Source of the DNA: Caldilineaceae bacterium SB0661_bin_32
GTDB lineage: Bacteria > Chloroflexota > Anaerolineae > Caldilineales > Caldilineaceae
Assembly (NCBI GenBank): GCA_009841235.1
Contig: VXMH01000025.1
Coordinates: forward strand, 1 to 47,589
Direction: 5' to 3'
DNA: 47,589 bases
The notes beneath the pieces are model-generated. The model did no database searches. It was not told the DNA's origin and was given only the letters and a program-made list of their open reading frames with translations. This document shows, in pieces, positions 36,217-44,194 of the stretch; the first letter of the stretch is position 1, and each line of letters opens with the position of its first letter. The position numbers were made by a program, and so were the translations under genes.

Positions 36217-37554
36217 TCAATTTGGAGCCGGAGCCTGTTTCTTTCCCTGACGGGGAATCTGCTGATAAAAGGCATCCCACCACTCCGCTCTGGCGAGTGC
36301 CTGGTCCTGGTCGAGGATGGCCTGGAAGCGCGCAAGGACCTCCTCGTAGCGCTGCTGCATTGCCTCCATCGATTCAAAGGCCGGCAGGAGCCATCTGCGT
36401 CCTATCTGGGCATGCAGCACCTCGTCAGCCCAATCGAAGTCCTGAAACGTAGTCGACAGCGGGTCGCCCGATTCGCGGGCGACCTTGTACTCAAGTTGCT
36501 TTCCGTCCGGTTTCATCAGCCCCTGTTCGATCCCCCACAGAAGGCAATGCCTGTCGGCGGGCTCGAGCTCGGAATTGGGAAATTCGCCAAAGCTGATTTC
36601 GTGCGGAACCGCCGCCCAGTCCAGTCCGCTCAACTCGAAGGCGATCTCGCCCATCATGGCGTGGCGCGCTTCATCCCAGAGCTGGCGAGCCATGTCGTGG
36701 TAGAACTCCCAGGGCTGGTCGTCCCAGTCGTAGATGATCAGTGCCATCAGTTCAGGGACGTGCATTTCGGTCAGCCGCATGTAGAGCTGAAACCAGTTGC
36801 GCTCGGTGGCGGAGATGTCGCCATTGGGGAGGCGCCCGCGTGAGTGCCACACCCTGGTAAAGCGTTCATCTCTTTGCGGGGTCCGGATTGGGTTGAACGG
36901 CTCTTGGGCTCGGGCCGGCGGCAGCTCCTTCTCCGTTGCCCGGTCACCATCGGCGGCGATTCCGCCGGCGGCATCCAGGTAGGCCTGCAAGTGCGCCGCC
37001 CAACATTCCCCTGGTTCGACCGAATCTCCACTGTCTACTTTATCGAACAGGCTGCGCAATGTGGCATCGCCCCAGGCGAGCTGCTCTTCTTCCTCAAGTA
37101 GAATGAACCTGAGCAAGCGCCGCGTAGGTTGGTCGACCAGCGGGTTTGCTTCCGACTGATGGCGCTGCATGGCCGCGATGCTGGCCGGTTTGAGCACCCG
37201 GTATACGCCGGTCAGAAGCTCAAGCGTGTTGCGGGAGCGGATCAGTTCCTGGAAGAAGGCGTCCAGGCCCGAATCAGGGATGCGGTCCAGATGGAGAGGC
37301 GGCGTGCGCATCTCCTTTACGCGGTTACGCAGCCAGGTGCAATGTTCTGCGTCCTGCCACAGGTGCAGCGAAAGGCCGCACTTAACCTCCCACTCGGGCA
37401 CAGCGTTGAGATGGGCAACCAGGCAGCGCATCGTCTGGCTTTCGACAAACAGATAGCGCCGCAGCAACTGTACTGTGCGTTCCACACTGTAGCCCGGCTC
37501 GCCGCCCTGTGCATAGGTGCAGAGACCGGCTAACGGCGGTGCAGTTGCGTTCAT
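36217..37554 (-). CDS. Two-domain ferritin-like (diiron) protein
   Basis: No named family is recognised. The 445-aa protein looks like a duplicated ferritin-like four-helix unit. In the C-terminal half Glu263, E294-x2-H297 (DEARHAM), Glu343 or Glu355, and E378-x2-H381 (DEVLHAQ) give the E, ExxH, E, ExxH order of a carboxylate-bridged diiron site. The N-terminal half has similar helices (Glu38, D68-x2-H71, the EEEE run at 154-157) but no complete set, so its site is probably degenerate. An insertion at about 195-245 links the two halves. Diiron proteins of this type usually act as oxygenases, oxidases or N-oxygenases. It sits between the SDR-NHL pairs and the importer, with gaps of 113 and 135 nt. 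Confidence 0.78.
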   Translation of the reverse strand: MNATAPPLAGLCTYAQGGEPGYSVERTVQLLRRYLFVESQTMRCLVAHLNAVPEWEVKCGLSLHLWQDAEHCTWLRNRVKEMRTPPLHLDRIPDSGLDAFFQELIRSRNTLELLTGVYRVLKPASIAAMQRHQSEANPLVDQPTRRLLRFILLEEEEQLAWGDATLRSLFDKVDSGDSVEPGECWAAHLQAYLDAAGGIAADGDRATEKELPPARAQEPFNPIRTPQRDERFTRVWHSRGRLPNGDISATERNWFQLYMRLTEMHVPELMALIIYDWDDQPWEFYHDMARQLWDEARHAMMGEIAFELSGLDWAAVPHEISFGEFPNSELEPADRHCLLWGIEQGLMKPDGKQLEYKVARESGDPLSTTFQDFDWADEVLHAQIGRRWLLPAFESMEAMQQRYEEVLARFQAILDQDQALARAEWWDAFYQQIPRQGKKQAPAPN

Positions 37555-37667
37555 CGGCTCGCTTTTTCCTCGTCAGGCCAGGCAAACTCGCTCTCGAGAA
37601 AGGAATCAGCCCGGCCTAATACGCTTATTCAGGCTGAGGACCAGAAGCAGTTCTGCGTCGTTCCCTG

Positions 37668-38564
37668 TCAGATCTTTACAAACTTGCGGGCCTTGTTGCC
37701 TTCGGTACCCAGCTCCGCTACGAAAATGTTTCCCTTTGAGTCGCACCAGATGCCGTGCGGCATCGACATGCCGGTTTCCTCGCCGCGGAAGCGGCCGACC
37801 AACTCCCCGGATTCGTGGAAGATGGAGACGCCGATCGGCGCGGGGCCTTTGCCGAGGGAGCCGCCCTGCTCGGCGACATAGATCAACTGGTCGGGGCTGC
37901 AGTAGACATCGCCGGGGCCGTTGACGTCTTCCCACATGGTGATGAACTCGCCCTCGCGGTCGAAGAACTGTATGCGGCTGGACTCCCGATCGCAGATCAG
38001 GATCCGGTCCTGCGAGTCGATGCCGATCTGGTGCACGAGCGCGAACTGGCCCGGCTCAATGCCGGAGGTCCCCCAGGAGATTTCCAACTCGCCCTCTGCG
38101 GTGAAGCGGTGGACCTGGCGGTTGCCGTAGCCGTCGGCGGTGAAGATGCTGCCGTCGCTGGAAATGGCCACGCCGGCCGGCATGTTGAAGGGGGGATCTA
38201 GCGTGGTGCCGTAGGGCGTCACCGTCATCATGGCCCAACCGCGACGGCCCAGCTCGAGCAGCTTTTCGCCGTGCTGCGTGTGCTTGGTGACGACGTGCTC
38301 CTGGCGGTCGGTGACCCAGACGTGGTCGTCGGCGTCGATGAAGATGCCGTGCGGCTCGGTGAACTCACCCTCGCCCCAGGAGGTGATGAACTTACCTGTG
38401 TCGGCCTCGAAGGCGACCACCGGGTGTTTGTGGCGGCAAAAGACAAAGACGCGGTCGCGGGAATCGACCGCCACGTCGGGCACCGAACCGAGCGACCACC
38501 CTTCGGGCACTGACGGCCAGGAATCGTCCAGCTCATAGCGAAAGTCGCCATATCCAACAGTCAT
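37668..38564 (-). CDS. NHL-repeat beta-propeller protein, copy 1
   Basis: The start at 38564 follows GGAGG; 11 upstream codons are open. The 298-aa protein is a six-bladed NHL propeller: repeated units of about 45-50 residues such as EPHGIFID-DDHVWVTD, MPAGVAISSDGSIFTADG and VHQIGIDSQDRILICD. No signal peptide is visible. Such propellers occur in lactonases and gluconolactonase-like enzymes, in peptidylglycine lyases and as binding scaffolds. Paired with a uronate-dehydrogenase-like gene 51 nt upstream, a lactone hydrolase is an attractive inference: the SDR would make a lactone and this protein would open it. Nearly identical in layout to copy 3. Confidence 0.85.
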   Translation of the reverse strand: MTVGYGDFRYELDDSWPSVPEGWSLGSVPDVAVDSRDRVFVFCRHKHPVVAFEADTGKFITSWGEGEFTEPHGIFIDADDHVWVTDRQEHVVTKHTQHGEKLLELGRRGWAMMTVTPYGTTLDPPFNMPAGVAISSDGSIFTADGYGNRQVHRFTAEGELEISWGTSGIEPGQFALVHQIGIDSQDRILICDRESSRIQFFDREGEFITMWEDVNGPGDVYCSPDQLIYVAEQGGSLGKGPAPIGVSIFHESGELVGRFRGEETGMSMPHGIWCDSKGNIFVAELGTEGNKARKFVKI

Positions 38565-38615
38565 AGTCGGCTGTCCTCCGATGAAGTGCGCACGCACGGC
38601 GCGCAGGGAATAGGT

Positions 38616-39407
38616 TTACTCCTTACGCCAGTGGTCGTCGGCGCTGTCGACGGGCATGAAGTCGAGCAGTTCCCAGGCGTAGGGCGTGTCGTAGATCTTC
38701 CAGGTGTTGTTGGACGCGCCGTAGATTATTTCGTACTTGATGTTGGGGCGCTCGACGCAGGCGCGGAAGAAGCCCTTGGCGTCGCGGTGGCTGAACCAGC
38801 TGACGAGCGAACGGTAGTCCTTACCCGGGGCGTTCCAGGGCGGGAGCGTGCCGAGTCGGACGCAGATGACCTCCATCGGGCGTTCGTCGGGGCGGTCGAT
38901 GTTGCCGCCCTCGGTGTAGTAGCGGCCCAGGGACTCGCCGAAGACCTTGGTTGCGCCGTAGCGACTATCGGGCCTGGCGTCGTCGTCGCCCTTGACGAGG
39001 GGGATGGAGGCCGGGTCGAGGCCGTCGAGGCGGCCTGAGACGATTGAGGCGTAGGGCTCGTCGAACTCGTAGCAGCCCATGACGTGCATGGAGCTGGCGA
39101 AGATGACGCGGCGGACGCCGGCGTCGTGAGCGGCGTCGTACATGCGGGCGGTGGCGATCAGGTTGGGGTTGGTAAGAACGTCCCAGCCGATTTCGACCTC
39201 GTGGCGGGGGTCGGCGGCGAGGTGGATGACGACGTCCATGCCTTCAAAGACAGGTGGCAGCGCGTCGGGGTCGCAGAGGTCGGCCTGGGTGGCGTTGGGC
39301 CAGTCTGAAGGGCGCAAGTCGATGCCGTAGACATCGTGATCGCTTGCAAGGGCAGGCGCCAAGAAGCTGCCGATCGTTCCCGTGATGCCGGTGATTAGGA
39401 TCTTCAT
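38616..39407 (-). CDS. Uronate-dehydrogenase-like SDR, copy 1
   Basis: A 263-aa extended SDR. GITGTIG (7-13) and Asp30 (NAD preference) form the cofactor site; Ser105/106, Tyr150 and Lys154 (YGATK) are catalytic. The following FGE, RLGT and WFS motifs at the expected spacing recall uronate dehydrogenases, which oxidise aldohexuronic acids to aldarolactones. The three paralogs in this arm have the same length without gaps. The loop at about 190-197 (PWNAPGKD here) differs between them and probably shapes the substrate pocket. It has its own promoter (39435-39462). Confidence 0.9.
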   Translation of the reverse strand: MKILITGITGTIGSFLAPALASDHDVYGIDLRPSDWPNATQADLCDPDALPPVFEGMDVVIHLAADPRHEVEIGWDVLTNPNLIATARMYDAAHDAGVRRVIFASSMHVMGCYEFDEPYASIVSGRLDGLDPASIPLVKGDDDARPDSRYGATKVFGESLGRYYTEGGNIDRPDERPMEVICVRLGTLPPWNAPGKDYRSLVSWFSHRDAKGFFRACVERPNIKYEIIYGASNNTWKIYDTPYAWELLDFMPVDSADDHWRKE

Positions 39408-39434
39408 AACTGACTCCTGTCAGGGCTTTCGTGC

Positions 39435-39462
39435 ATTATCCATAGGCAAAAGGCGATGTCAA
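39435..39462 (-). promoter_or_regulatory. Promoter upstream of SDR copy 1
   Basis: Read on the minus strand: perfect TTGACA (39462-39457), 16-nt spacer, GATAAT (39440-39435). The expected start of transcription is about 20 nt upstream of the ATG, with ACAGGAG as ribosome site. It would start a transcript covering SDR copy 1, NHL copy 1 and possibly the genes beyond. Confidence 0.65.
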
Positions 39463-39529
39463 GCGCGCTAAAAGCACCGGACAGCTTCAGTTTCCGCACG
39501 GAAAGCCGAGGGGTCAACCGGGATTCGAT

Positions 39530-40489
39530 TCAGATTTTGGCGTATCTCTGCACGCAGTGGCCGTGGTGGCTTAGCTCCGAAATGAAGAGGTTCTTTTTCG
39601 AATCGATCCAGATGCCATGCACGCCGCGCAGACCGGATTCCTCGCCGGTAAAGCGGCAGATCAGCTCGCCGTCTTCGCTGAAGATCGAGACGGAGCCGCC
39701 GCCGCCCTGTTCGGCGACGTAGATCACTCCCTCTGGACTGCAGTAGACATCGCCGGGCGCTTTGACGTCGTCCCAGATATGCAGGAACTGCCCTTCGCGG
39801 TCGAAGAACTGGATGCGATTGTTTGCCCGGTCACAGATCAATACCCTGCCCTGCGTGTCGACGCCGACCTGGTGTACGAGCGCGAACTGACCCGGCTCAG
39901 TCCCCGATGTTCCCCAGGACAGCTCCAGCTCGCCTTCCGGTGAGAAACGATGGACCTGGCGGTTGCCGTAGCCGTCGGCGACGAAGATGCAGCCGTCCTC
40001 GGCGATGGCCACGCCGGCGGGCATGTTGAAGGGCGGGTCGAGCGTCGTGCCTTGGGGCGTGACCGTCATGTTGGCCCAGCCGCGCGTGCCCAGCTCGAGC
40101 AGCTTTTCACCGTAGCGGGTGTATTTGACGACGGTGTGGTCGTTGCGGTCTGCGGTCCACACATGGTCGTCCACGTCGATGAAGATGCCGTGCGGCTCCT
40201 TGAATTCCCCTTCGCCCCAGGAGGTCACAAACTCGCCCGTGTCCGCCTCAAATGCGATCATCGGGTGCTTGTTGCGATTGAATACGTAGACCCGATCGTG
40301 CGAATCGACCGCCAGATCGGAGGGGTGGTCCATCACCCAGCCTTCGGGCAACGTGGGCCACGAATCGTCCTGCTGATAGCGAAAATCGCCGTGTCCAACC
40401 GTCAGCATTGGGAGATCTGGCCATTCGTGCGGAGTCATCAGTTGGCGCTGATAACGGCAGCGAAAATCGCCGTGTCCAACCGTCAGCAT
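39530..40489 (-). CDS. NHL-repeat beta-propeller protein, copy 2, with duplicated N-terminus
   Basis: 319 aa. The first nine residues (MLTVGHGDF) occur again from residue 28 because a 37-nt stretch is duplicated in frame (40378-40414 and 40459-40495). Only the upstream copy has a ribosome site (GGAGG, 6 nt from the ATG at 40489), so translation should start there and add 27 residues compared with copies 1 and 3. It lacks about 7 residues of the loop after EQGG that the others have, and has diverged most in sequence (VFNRNKHPMIAFE against VFCRHKHPVVAFE). The gap to SDR copy 2 is 14 nt. Confidence 0.85.
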   Translation of the reverse strand: MLTVGHGDFRCRYQRQLMTPHEWPDLPMLTVGHGDFRYQQDDSWPTLPEGWVMDHPSDLAVDSHDRVYVFNRNKHPMIAFEADTGEFVTSWGEGEFKEPHGIFIDVDDHVWTADRNDHTVVKYTRYGEKLLELGTRGWANMTVTPQGTTLDPPFNMPAGVAIAEDGCIFVADGYGNRQVHRFSPEGELELSWGTSGTEPGQFALVHQVGVDTQGRVLICDRANNRIQFFDREGQFLHIWDDVKAPGDVYCSPEGVIYVAEQGGGGSVSIFSEDGELICRFTGEESGLRGVHGIWIDSKKNLFISELSHHGHCVQRYAKI

Positions 40490-40495
40490 TGGGAG
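40378..40495. repeat. In-frame 37-nt direct duplication, 81-nt offset
   Basis: Positions 40378-40414 and 40459-40495 are identical by eye. The offset of 81 nt is exactly 27 codons, so the reading frame is kept. The short sequence GCTGATA also precedes both copies. Confidence 0.9.
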
Positions 40496-40503
40496 TCCTC
40501 CTG

Positions 40504-41295
40504 TTAGTCCTTGCCCCAGTGTTCCAAAGCGTCGTCTGCAGGGACGAAGTTCAATAGATTGTAGGCATAGGGAGTGTCGTAGATCTTCCAGGTGTTGTTG
40601 GAAGCGCCGTAGATGATCTCATAGCTGATGCCGGGCTGTTCAACGCAGGCCCGGAAGAAGCCGATCGCGTCGCGCTTGCTGAACCAGCTCACGAGCGAGC
40701 GGTAGTCCTTTTCGGGCCGGTTTGAGCGGGGCAACGTGCCGAGACGGATGCAGATTACCTCCATCGGGCGTTCGTCGGGACGGTCGATGTTGCCGCCCTC
40801 AGTGTAGTAGCGGCCGAGGGACTCGCCGAAGATCTTGGTCGCGCCGTAGCGGCTGTCCGGCCTGGCCGGGGCGTCTCCTGTGACCAGGGGAATGGAGGCG
40901 GGGTCGAGGCCGTTCAGGCGGCCCGAGACGATCGAGGCGTAGGGTTCGTCGAACTCGTAGCCGCCCATCGTGTGCATTGAGCTGGCGAAGATGACGCGGC
41001 GTACGCCGGCGTCGTGTGCGGCGTCGTACATGCGCGCGGTGGCGATCAGGTTGGGGTTGGTGAGCTCTTCCCAGCCGATTTCGACCTCGTGGCGCGGGTC
41101 GGCGGCGAGATGGAGGACCACGTCCACGCCTTCAAAGACGGGCGGCAGCGCGTCCGGGTCGCAGAGGTCGGCCTGGGTAAAGTTGGGCCAGTCGGACGGG
41201 CGCAGGTCGATGCCGTGGACGTCATGGTCGCGGGCGAGTTCAGGCGCCAGCAGGCTGCCGACCGTGCCGCTGATACCGGTGATAAGGATTTTCAT
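40504..41295 (-). CDS. Uronate-dehydrogenase-like SDR, copy 2
   Basis: 263 aa, collinear with copies 1 and 3. The cofactor loop is GISGTVG; Asp30, Tyr150 and Lys154 are conserved. It differs from the others in the pocket loop (PRSNRPEKD), in MHTMGGYE after the catalytic serine and in the C-terminus (LLNFVPADDALEHW). It is paired with NHL copy 2, which is also the most divergent NHL, so the pair has probably evolved as a unit. Confidence 0.9.
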   Translation of the reverse strand: MKILITGISGTVGSLLAPELARDHDVHGIDLRPSDWPNFTQADLCDPDALPPVFEGVDVVLHLAADPRHEVEIGWEELTNPNLIATARMYDAAHDAGVRRVIFASSMHTMGGYEFDEPYASIVSGRLNGLDPASIPLVTGDAPARPDSRYGATKIFGESLGRYYTEGGNIDRPDERPMEVICIRLGTLPRSNRPEKDYRSLVSWFSKRDAIGFFRACVEQPGISYEIIYGASNNTWKIYDTPYAYNLLNFVPADDALEHWGKD

Positions 41296-41369
41296 CAGTT
41301 GACTCCTGGAGGGCGTTTCATGTAATGGGTTCAGTTGTCATGACGACAGGTATGCAGCGCTTGTACAAT

Positions 41370-41396
41370 GTGAACAGGTCGAAGTGAACAGGTCGA
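41370..41396. repeat. Two 13-nt direct repeats upstream of SDR copy 2
   Basis: GTGAACAGGTCGA occurs at 41370-41382 and 41384-41396, with a 1-nt spacer (period 14). On the minus strand they lie 75-100 nt upstream of the SDR copy 2 start, so an activator or repressor site is possible. Confidence 0.5.
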
Positions 41397-41415
41397 TCCC
41401 TAGCTCCGTACATTT

Positions 41416-42312
41416 TCAGATCTTGACAAACTTGCGCGCACGGTTGCCTTCTTCGCCCAGCTCGGCCACGAAGATGTTGCCTTTCGAGTCGCACCAGATG
41501 CCGTGGGGCATGCGCAGGCCGGTTTCGGGTCCGCGGAAGCGGCAGACCAGCTCGCCCGATTCGTGGAAGATGGAGACGCCGCAGGGGAGAGGCCCCTTGC
41601 CCATGGCGCTGCCCTGCTCGGCGACGTAGACGAATTGGTCGGGGCTGCAATAGACGTCGCCCGGCCTGTGAACGTCTTCGAACATGGTGATGTAGTTGCC
41701 GTCGCGATCGAAGAGCTGGATGCGGTTGGCCTCGCGGTCGCAGATCAGGACGCGGCCCTGCGTGTCGATGCCGATGTTGTGCACCAGCGCAAACTGGCCC
41801 GGCTCAAGGCCCGAGGTCCCCCAGGAGAATTCCAGCTCACCTTCGGCGGAGAAGCGGTGGACTTGGCGGTTGCCGTAGCCGTCGGCGGCGAAGATGCTGC
41901 CGTCCTGGGCGGTGGCCACGCCGGCCGGCATGTTGAAGGGCGGGTCCAGGGAGGTGCCGTAGGGCGTCACCGTCATCATGGCCCAGCCGCGGCGGCCCAG
42001 CTCAAGCAGCTTTTCGCCGTGCTGGGTGTGCTTGGTGACGACGTGCTCCTGGCGGTCGGTGACCCAAACGTAGTCGTCGGCGTCGATAAAGATGCCGTGC
42101 GGTTCGGTGAACTCGTTCTCGCCCCAGGAGGTGATGAACTTTCCGGTGTCGGCCTCAAAGGCCACCACGGGATGTTTGTGGCGGCAGAAGACGAAGACGC
42201 GGTCGCGCGAATCGATGGCCAGATCGGGCACCGAACCGAGCGACCAGCCTTCTGGCAGGGTCGGCCAGGAGTCGTCCAACTCGTAGCGGAAGTCGCCGTA
42301 TCCAACTGTCAT
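41416..42312 (-). CDS. NHL-repeat beta-propeller protein, copy 3
   Basis: 298 aa, very close to copy 1 along the full length, including the first residues (MTVGYGDFRYELDDSW) and the terminal RARKFVKI-type end. Differences are scattered substitutions rather than gaps. GGAGGACAATCG precedes the ATG. It follows SDR copy 3 by 51 nt, the same gap as in pair 1, which points to duplication of the whole pair. Confidence 0.86.
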   Translation of the reverse strand: MTVGYGDFRYELDDSWPTLPEGWSLGSVPDLAIDSRDRVFVFCRHKHPVVAFEADTGKFITSWGENEFTEPHGIFIDADDYVWVTDRQEHVVTKHTQHGEKLLELGRRGWAMMTVTPYGTSLDPPFNMPAGVATAQDGSIFAADGYGNRQVHRFSAEGELEFSWGTSGLEPGQFALVHNIGIDTQGRVLICDREANRIQLFDRDGNYITMFEDVHRPGDVYCSPDQFVYVAEQGSAMGKGPLPCGVSIFHESGELVCRFRGPETGLRMPHGIWCDSKGNIFVAELGEEGNRARKFVKI

Positions 42313-42363
42313 GATCGATTGTCCTCCCTTTTTCGCGCCTCGGTTAAGGCGGAGAGCAGCAGG

Positions 42364-43155
42364 CTACTCTTTGCGCCAGTGGTCTTCGGCCCTGTCGACG
42401 GGCATGAAATCGAGCAGCTTCCAGGCGTAGGGTGTGTCGTAAATCTTCCACTTGTTGTTGGACGCGCCGTAGATGATCTCATAGCTGATGTTGGGGCGTT
42501 CAACGCAGGCCTGGAAAAAGCCGCCGGCATCGCGGTAACTGAACCAGCTTACCAGGGAGCGATAGTCGCGACCGGGACGGTCGTAGGCGGGCAGCGTGCC
42601 CAGGCGGACGCAGATGACCTCCATCGGCCGCTGGTCGGGGCGGTCGATGTTGCCGCCCTCGGTGTAGTAGCGGCCCAACGATTCACCGAAGATCTTGGTG
42701 GCGCCGTAACGGCTGTCCGGTCTGCCCGGATCGTCGCCTTTGACGAGTGGGATGGAGTCCGGGTCGAGGCCGTCGTGGCGGCCGGAAAGGATGGAGAGGT
42801 ACGGCTCATCCCACTCGTAGGCGCCCATGACGTGCATCGAACTTGCGAAGATGACGCGGCGCACGCCGGCGTCGTGGGCGGCGTCGTACATTCTGGCGGT
42901 GGCGATCAGGTTGGGGTTGGTGAGCTCATCCCAGCCGATCTCGACCTCGTGGCGGGGGTCGGCGGCCAGGTGGATGACCACGTCCATGCCTTCGAAGACG
43001 GGCGGGAGCGCGTCGGGGTCGCAGAGGTCGGCCTGGGTGGCGTTGGGCCAGTCCGAGGGGAGAATGTCAATGCCATGGACCTCGTGGTCGCGGGCAAGTA
43101 CCGGCGCCAGATAGCGGCCAATTTTGCCCGTGATGCCGGTGATAAGTATCTTCAT
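42364..43155 (-). CDS. Uronate-dehydrogenase-like SDR, copy 3
   Basis: 263 aa, with cofactor loop GITGKIG. Catalytic Tyr150 and Lys154 are present. Closer to copy 1 than to copy 2 in its C-terminal half (LLDFMPVD, DHWRKE). The pocket loop reads PAYDRPGRD. It is the first SDR-NHL pair in transcription order, downstream of the PhyH gene by 103 nt. Confidence 0.9.
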   Translation of the reverse strand: MKILITGITGKIGRYLAPVLARDHEVHGIDILPSDWPNATQADLCDPDALPPVFEGMDVVIHLAADPRHEVEIGWDELTNPNLIATARMYDAAHDAGVRRVIFASSMHVMGAYEWDEPYLSILSGRHDGLDPDSIPLVKGDDPGRPDSRYGATKIFGESLGRYYTEGGNIDRPDQRPMEVICVRLGTLPAYDRPGRDYRSLVSWFSYRDAGGFFQACVERPNISYEIIYGASNNKWKIYDTPYAWKLLDFMPVDRAEDHWRKE

Positions 43156-43183
43156 CTCTTTCTCCTGGTCGGGAGTTTGGAAT

Positions 43184-43213
43184 CTAATATTTTGCCAATC
43201 AGTCAGATTTCAA
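43184..43213 (-). promoter_or_regulatory. Possible promoter upstream of SDR copy 3
   Basis: Minus strand: TTGAAA (43213-43208), 18-nt spacer, TATTAG (43189-43184). The -35 is good and the -10 is weak (4 of 6). Confidence 0.35.
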
Positions 43214-43258
43214 TTGCGAGATAGATGGGCAACGCTGTTCGGAGCCGCCGAACTGCGG

Positions 43259-44128
43259 CTATCCGGCAGCCGCCGGGTCGGGCCAGCGCAGGCGCTCGTC
43301 GGGCGTCCGATTCTGCTGCATGGGCTCGACAGTGCCGCGGTAGTCGGGGATGAGCGGCTTGATCTTGGCAAGCACGTCCTGCGGCCAGTTGGCGTGCTGG
43401 TCGTGCATGCGGAAGTGGATCCAGCTCTGCGTCGGCTCCTGCAGGTCGGAGTAGAAGGGGTGAAACCAGATGGTGATCACGGTCCTCTTTTCGTCCGAAA
43501 GGTTGGTATGGGCCGAGTGAAACATGCGCGCGTCACCGACCACGACGTCGCCGGCTTTGACCGGTACATCGACCTCGCCGGGGTAGTCGCGGAAACGCGG
43601 GTCGTCCGGGTCGTCGAAGCGGTTTATCTCCCGCGTGTGGGCCTCGCCCATGTCGTGGAGGAGGTGGCGGTAGCGGTGGGTGCCGGGGAGAAGGCGCAGG
43701 CAGCCGTTATGGCGCGTGGTGTCCTCCAGGTAGTACATGAGGAAGATCATCGGCGGTCTGTCACTGTAGGCGCGCGGGTCCTGCCACATCAGGCAGTCCT
43801 GGTGCCAGTAGAGGCGGGGTCCGCCCGGCGGCTTGCTGATGATGACCGCCTTCCAGAATTTGATGTCCTTGAGGCCCATGCGGTCAAGCTCGGCGAGGGC
43901 GCGGGGGTTGCCGATCAGATCGGCGAGTTCAGGGTAGTTGTTGGAGTCGATCAGGCTGCCGGGTGACTTTGTTCTTTCCAGCCGTTCGGGGTCAACCTCG
44001 GCCAGAGCTTTGTCTACACAGGCCCGCGTCCGGTTGAGGAGCCACTCGTCGGCGACATCTTCTATGATGCAGAAGCCACTCTGTATGAGCTCGGCCATGC
44101 GCGCTTCCGGTGTCAAAACTGTCGTCAT
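43259..44128 (-). CDS. Phytanoyl-CoA dioxygenase (PhyH) family protein, third copy
   Basis: A 289-aa Fe(II)/2-oxoglutarate oxygenase. The triad is His109-Gln-Asp111 (YWHQDC) plus His204 or His207 (MFHSAH), with Arg215 as probable 2-oxoglutarate anchor. LLPGTH (146-151) precedes the distal strand as usual. This is the best match in the window to the classical bacterial PhyH pattern. It is placed between the TIM-barrel/SUMF1 fusion and the SDR-NHL pairs, which suggests that hydroxylation precedes the dehydrogenase steps. Confidence 0.92.
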   Translation of the reverse strand: MTTVLTPEARMAELIQSGFCIIEDVADEWLLNRTRACVDKALAEVDPERLERTKSPGSLIDSNNYPELADLIGNPRALAELDRMGLKDIKFWKAVIISKPPGGPRLYWHQDCLMWQDPRAYSDRPPMIFLMYYLEDTTRHNGCLRLLPGTHRYRHLLHDMGEAHTREINRFDDPDDPRFRDYPGEVDVPVKAGDVVVGDARMFHSAHTNLSDEKRTVITIWFHPFYSDLQEPTQSWIHFRMHDQHANWPQDVLAKIKPLIPDYRGTVEPMQQNRTPDERLRWPDPAAAG

Positions 44129-44159
44129 TTTCGCTCCTTAACTGAAATGGGAACGTTGA

Positions 44160-44173
44160 GAAGCCGCGGCTTC
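44160..44173. other. Perfect 14-bp palindrome upstream of the PhyH gene
   Basis: GAAGCCGCGGCTTC lies in the 66-nt gap before the PhyH start. No T tract follows, so an operator or a short mRNA hairpin is more likely than a terminator. Confidence 0.4.
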
Positions 44174-44194
44174 CTCGCTCCGTTTCACTTCTTG

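Noticed and set aside
41503..43224. 573-codon plus-strand frame spanning an NHL gene and an SDR gene
   Set aside because: It crosses two real genes and their gap, and consists of Val/Ala/Gly/Asp-rich translation typical of antisense GC-rich frames.
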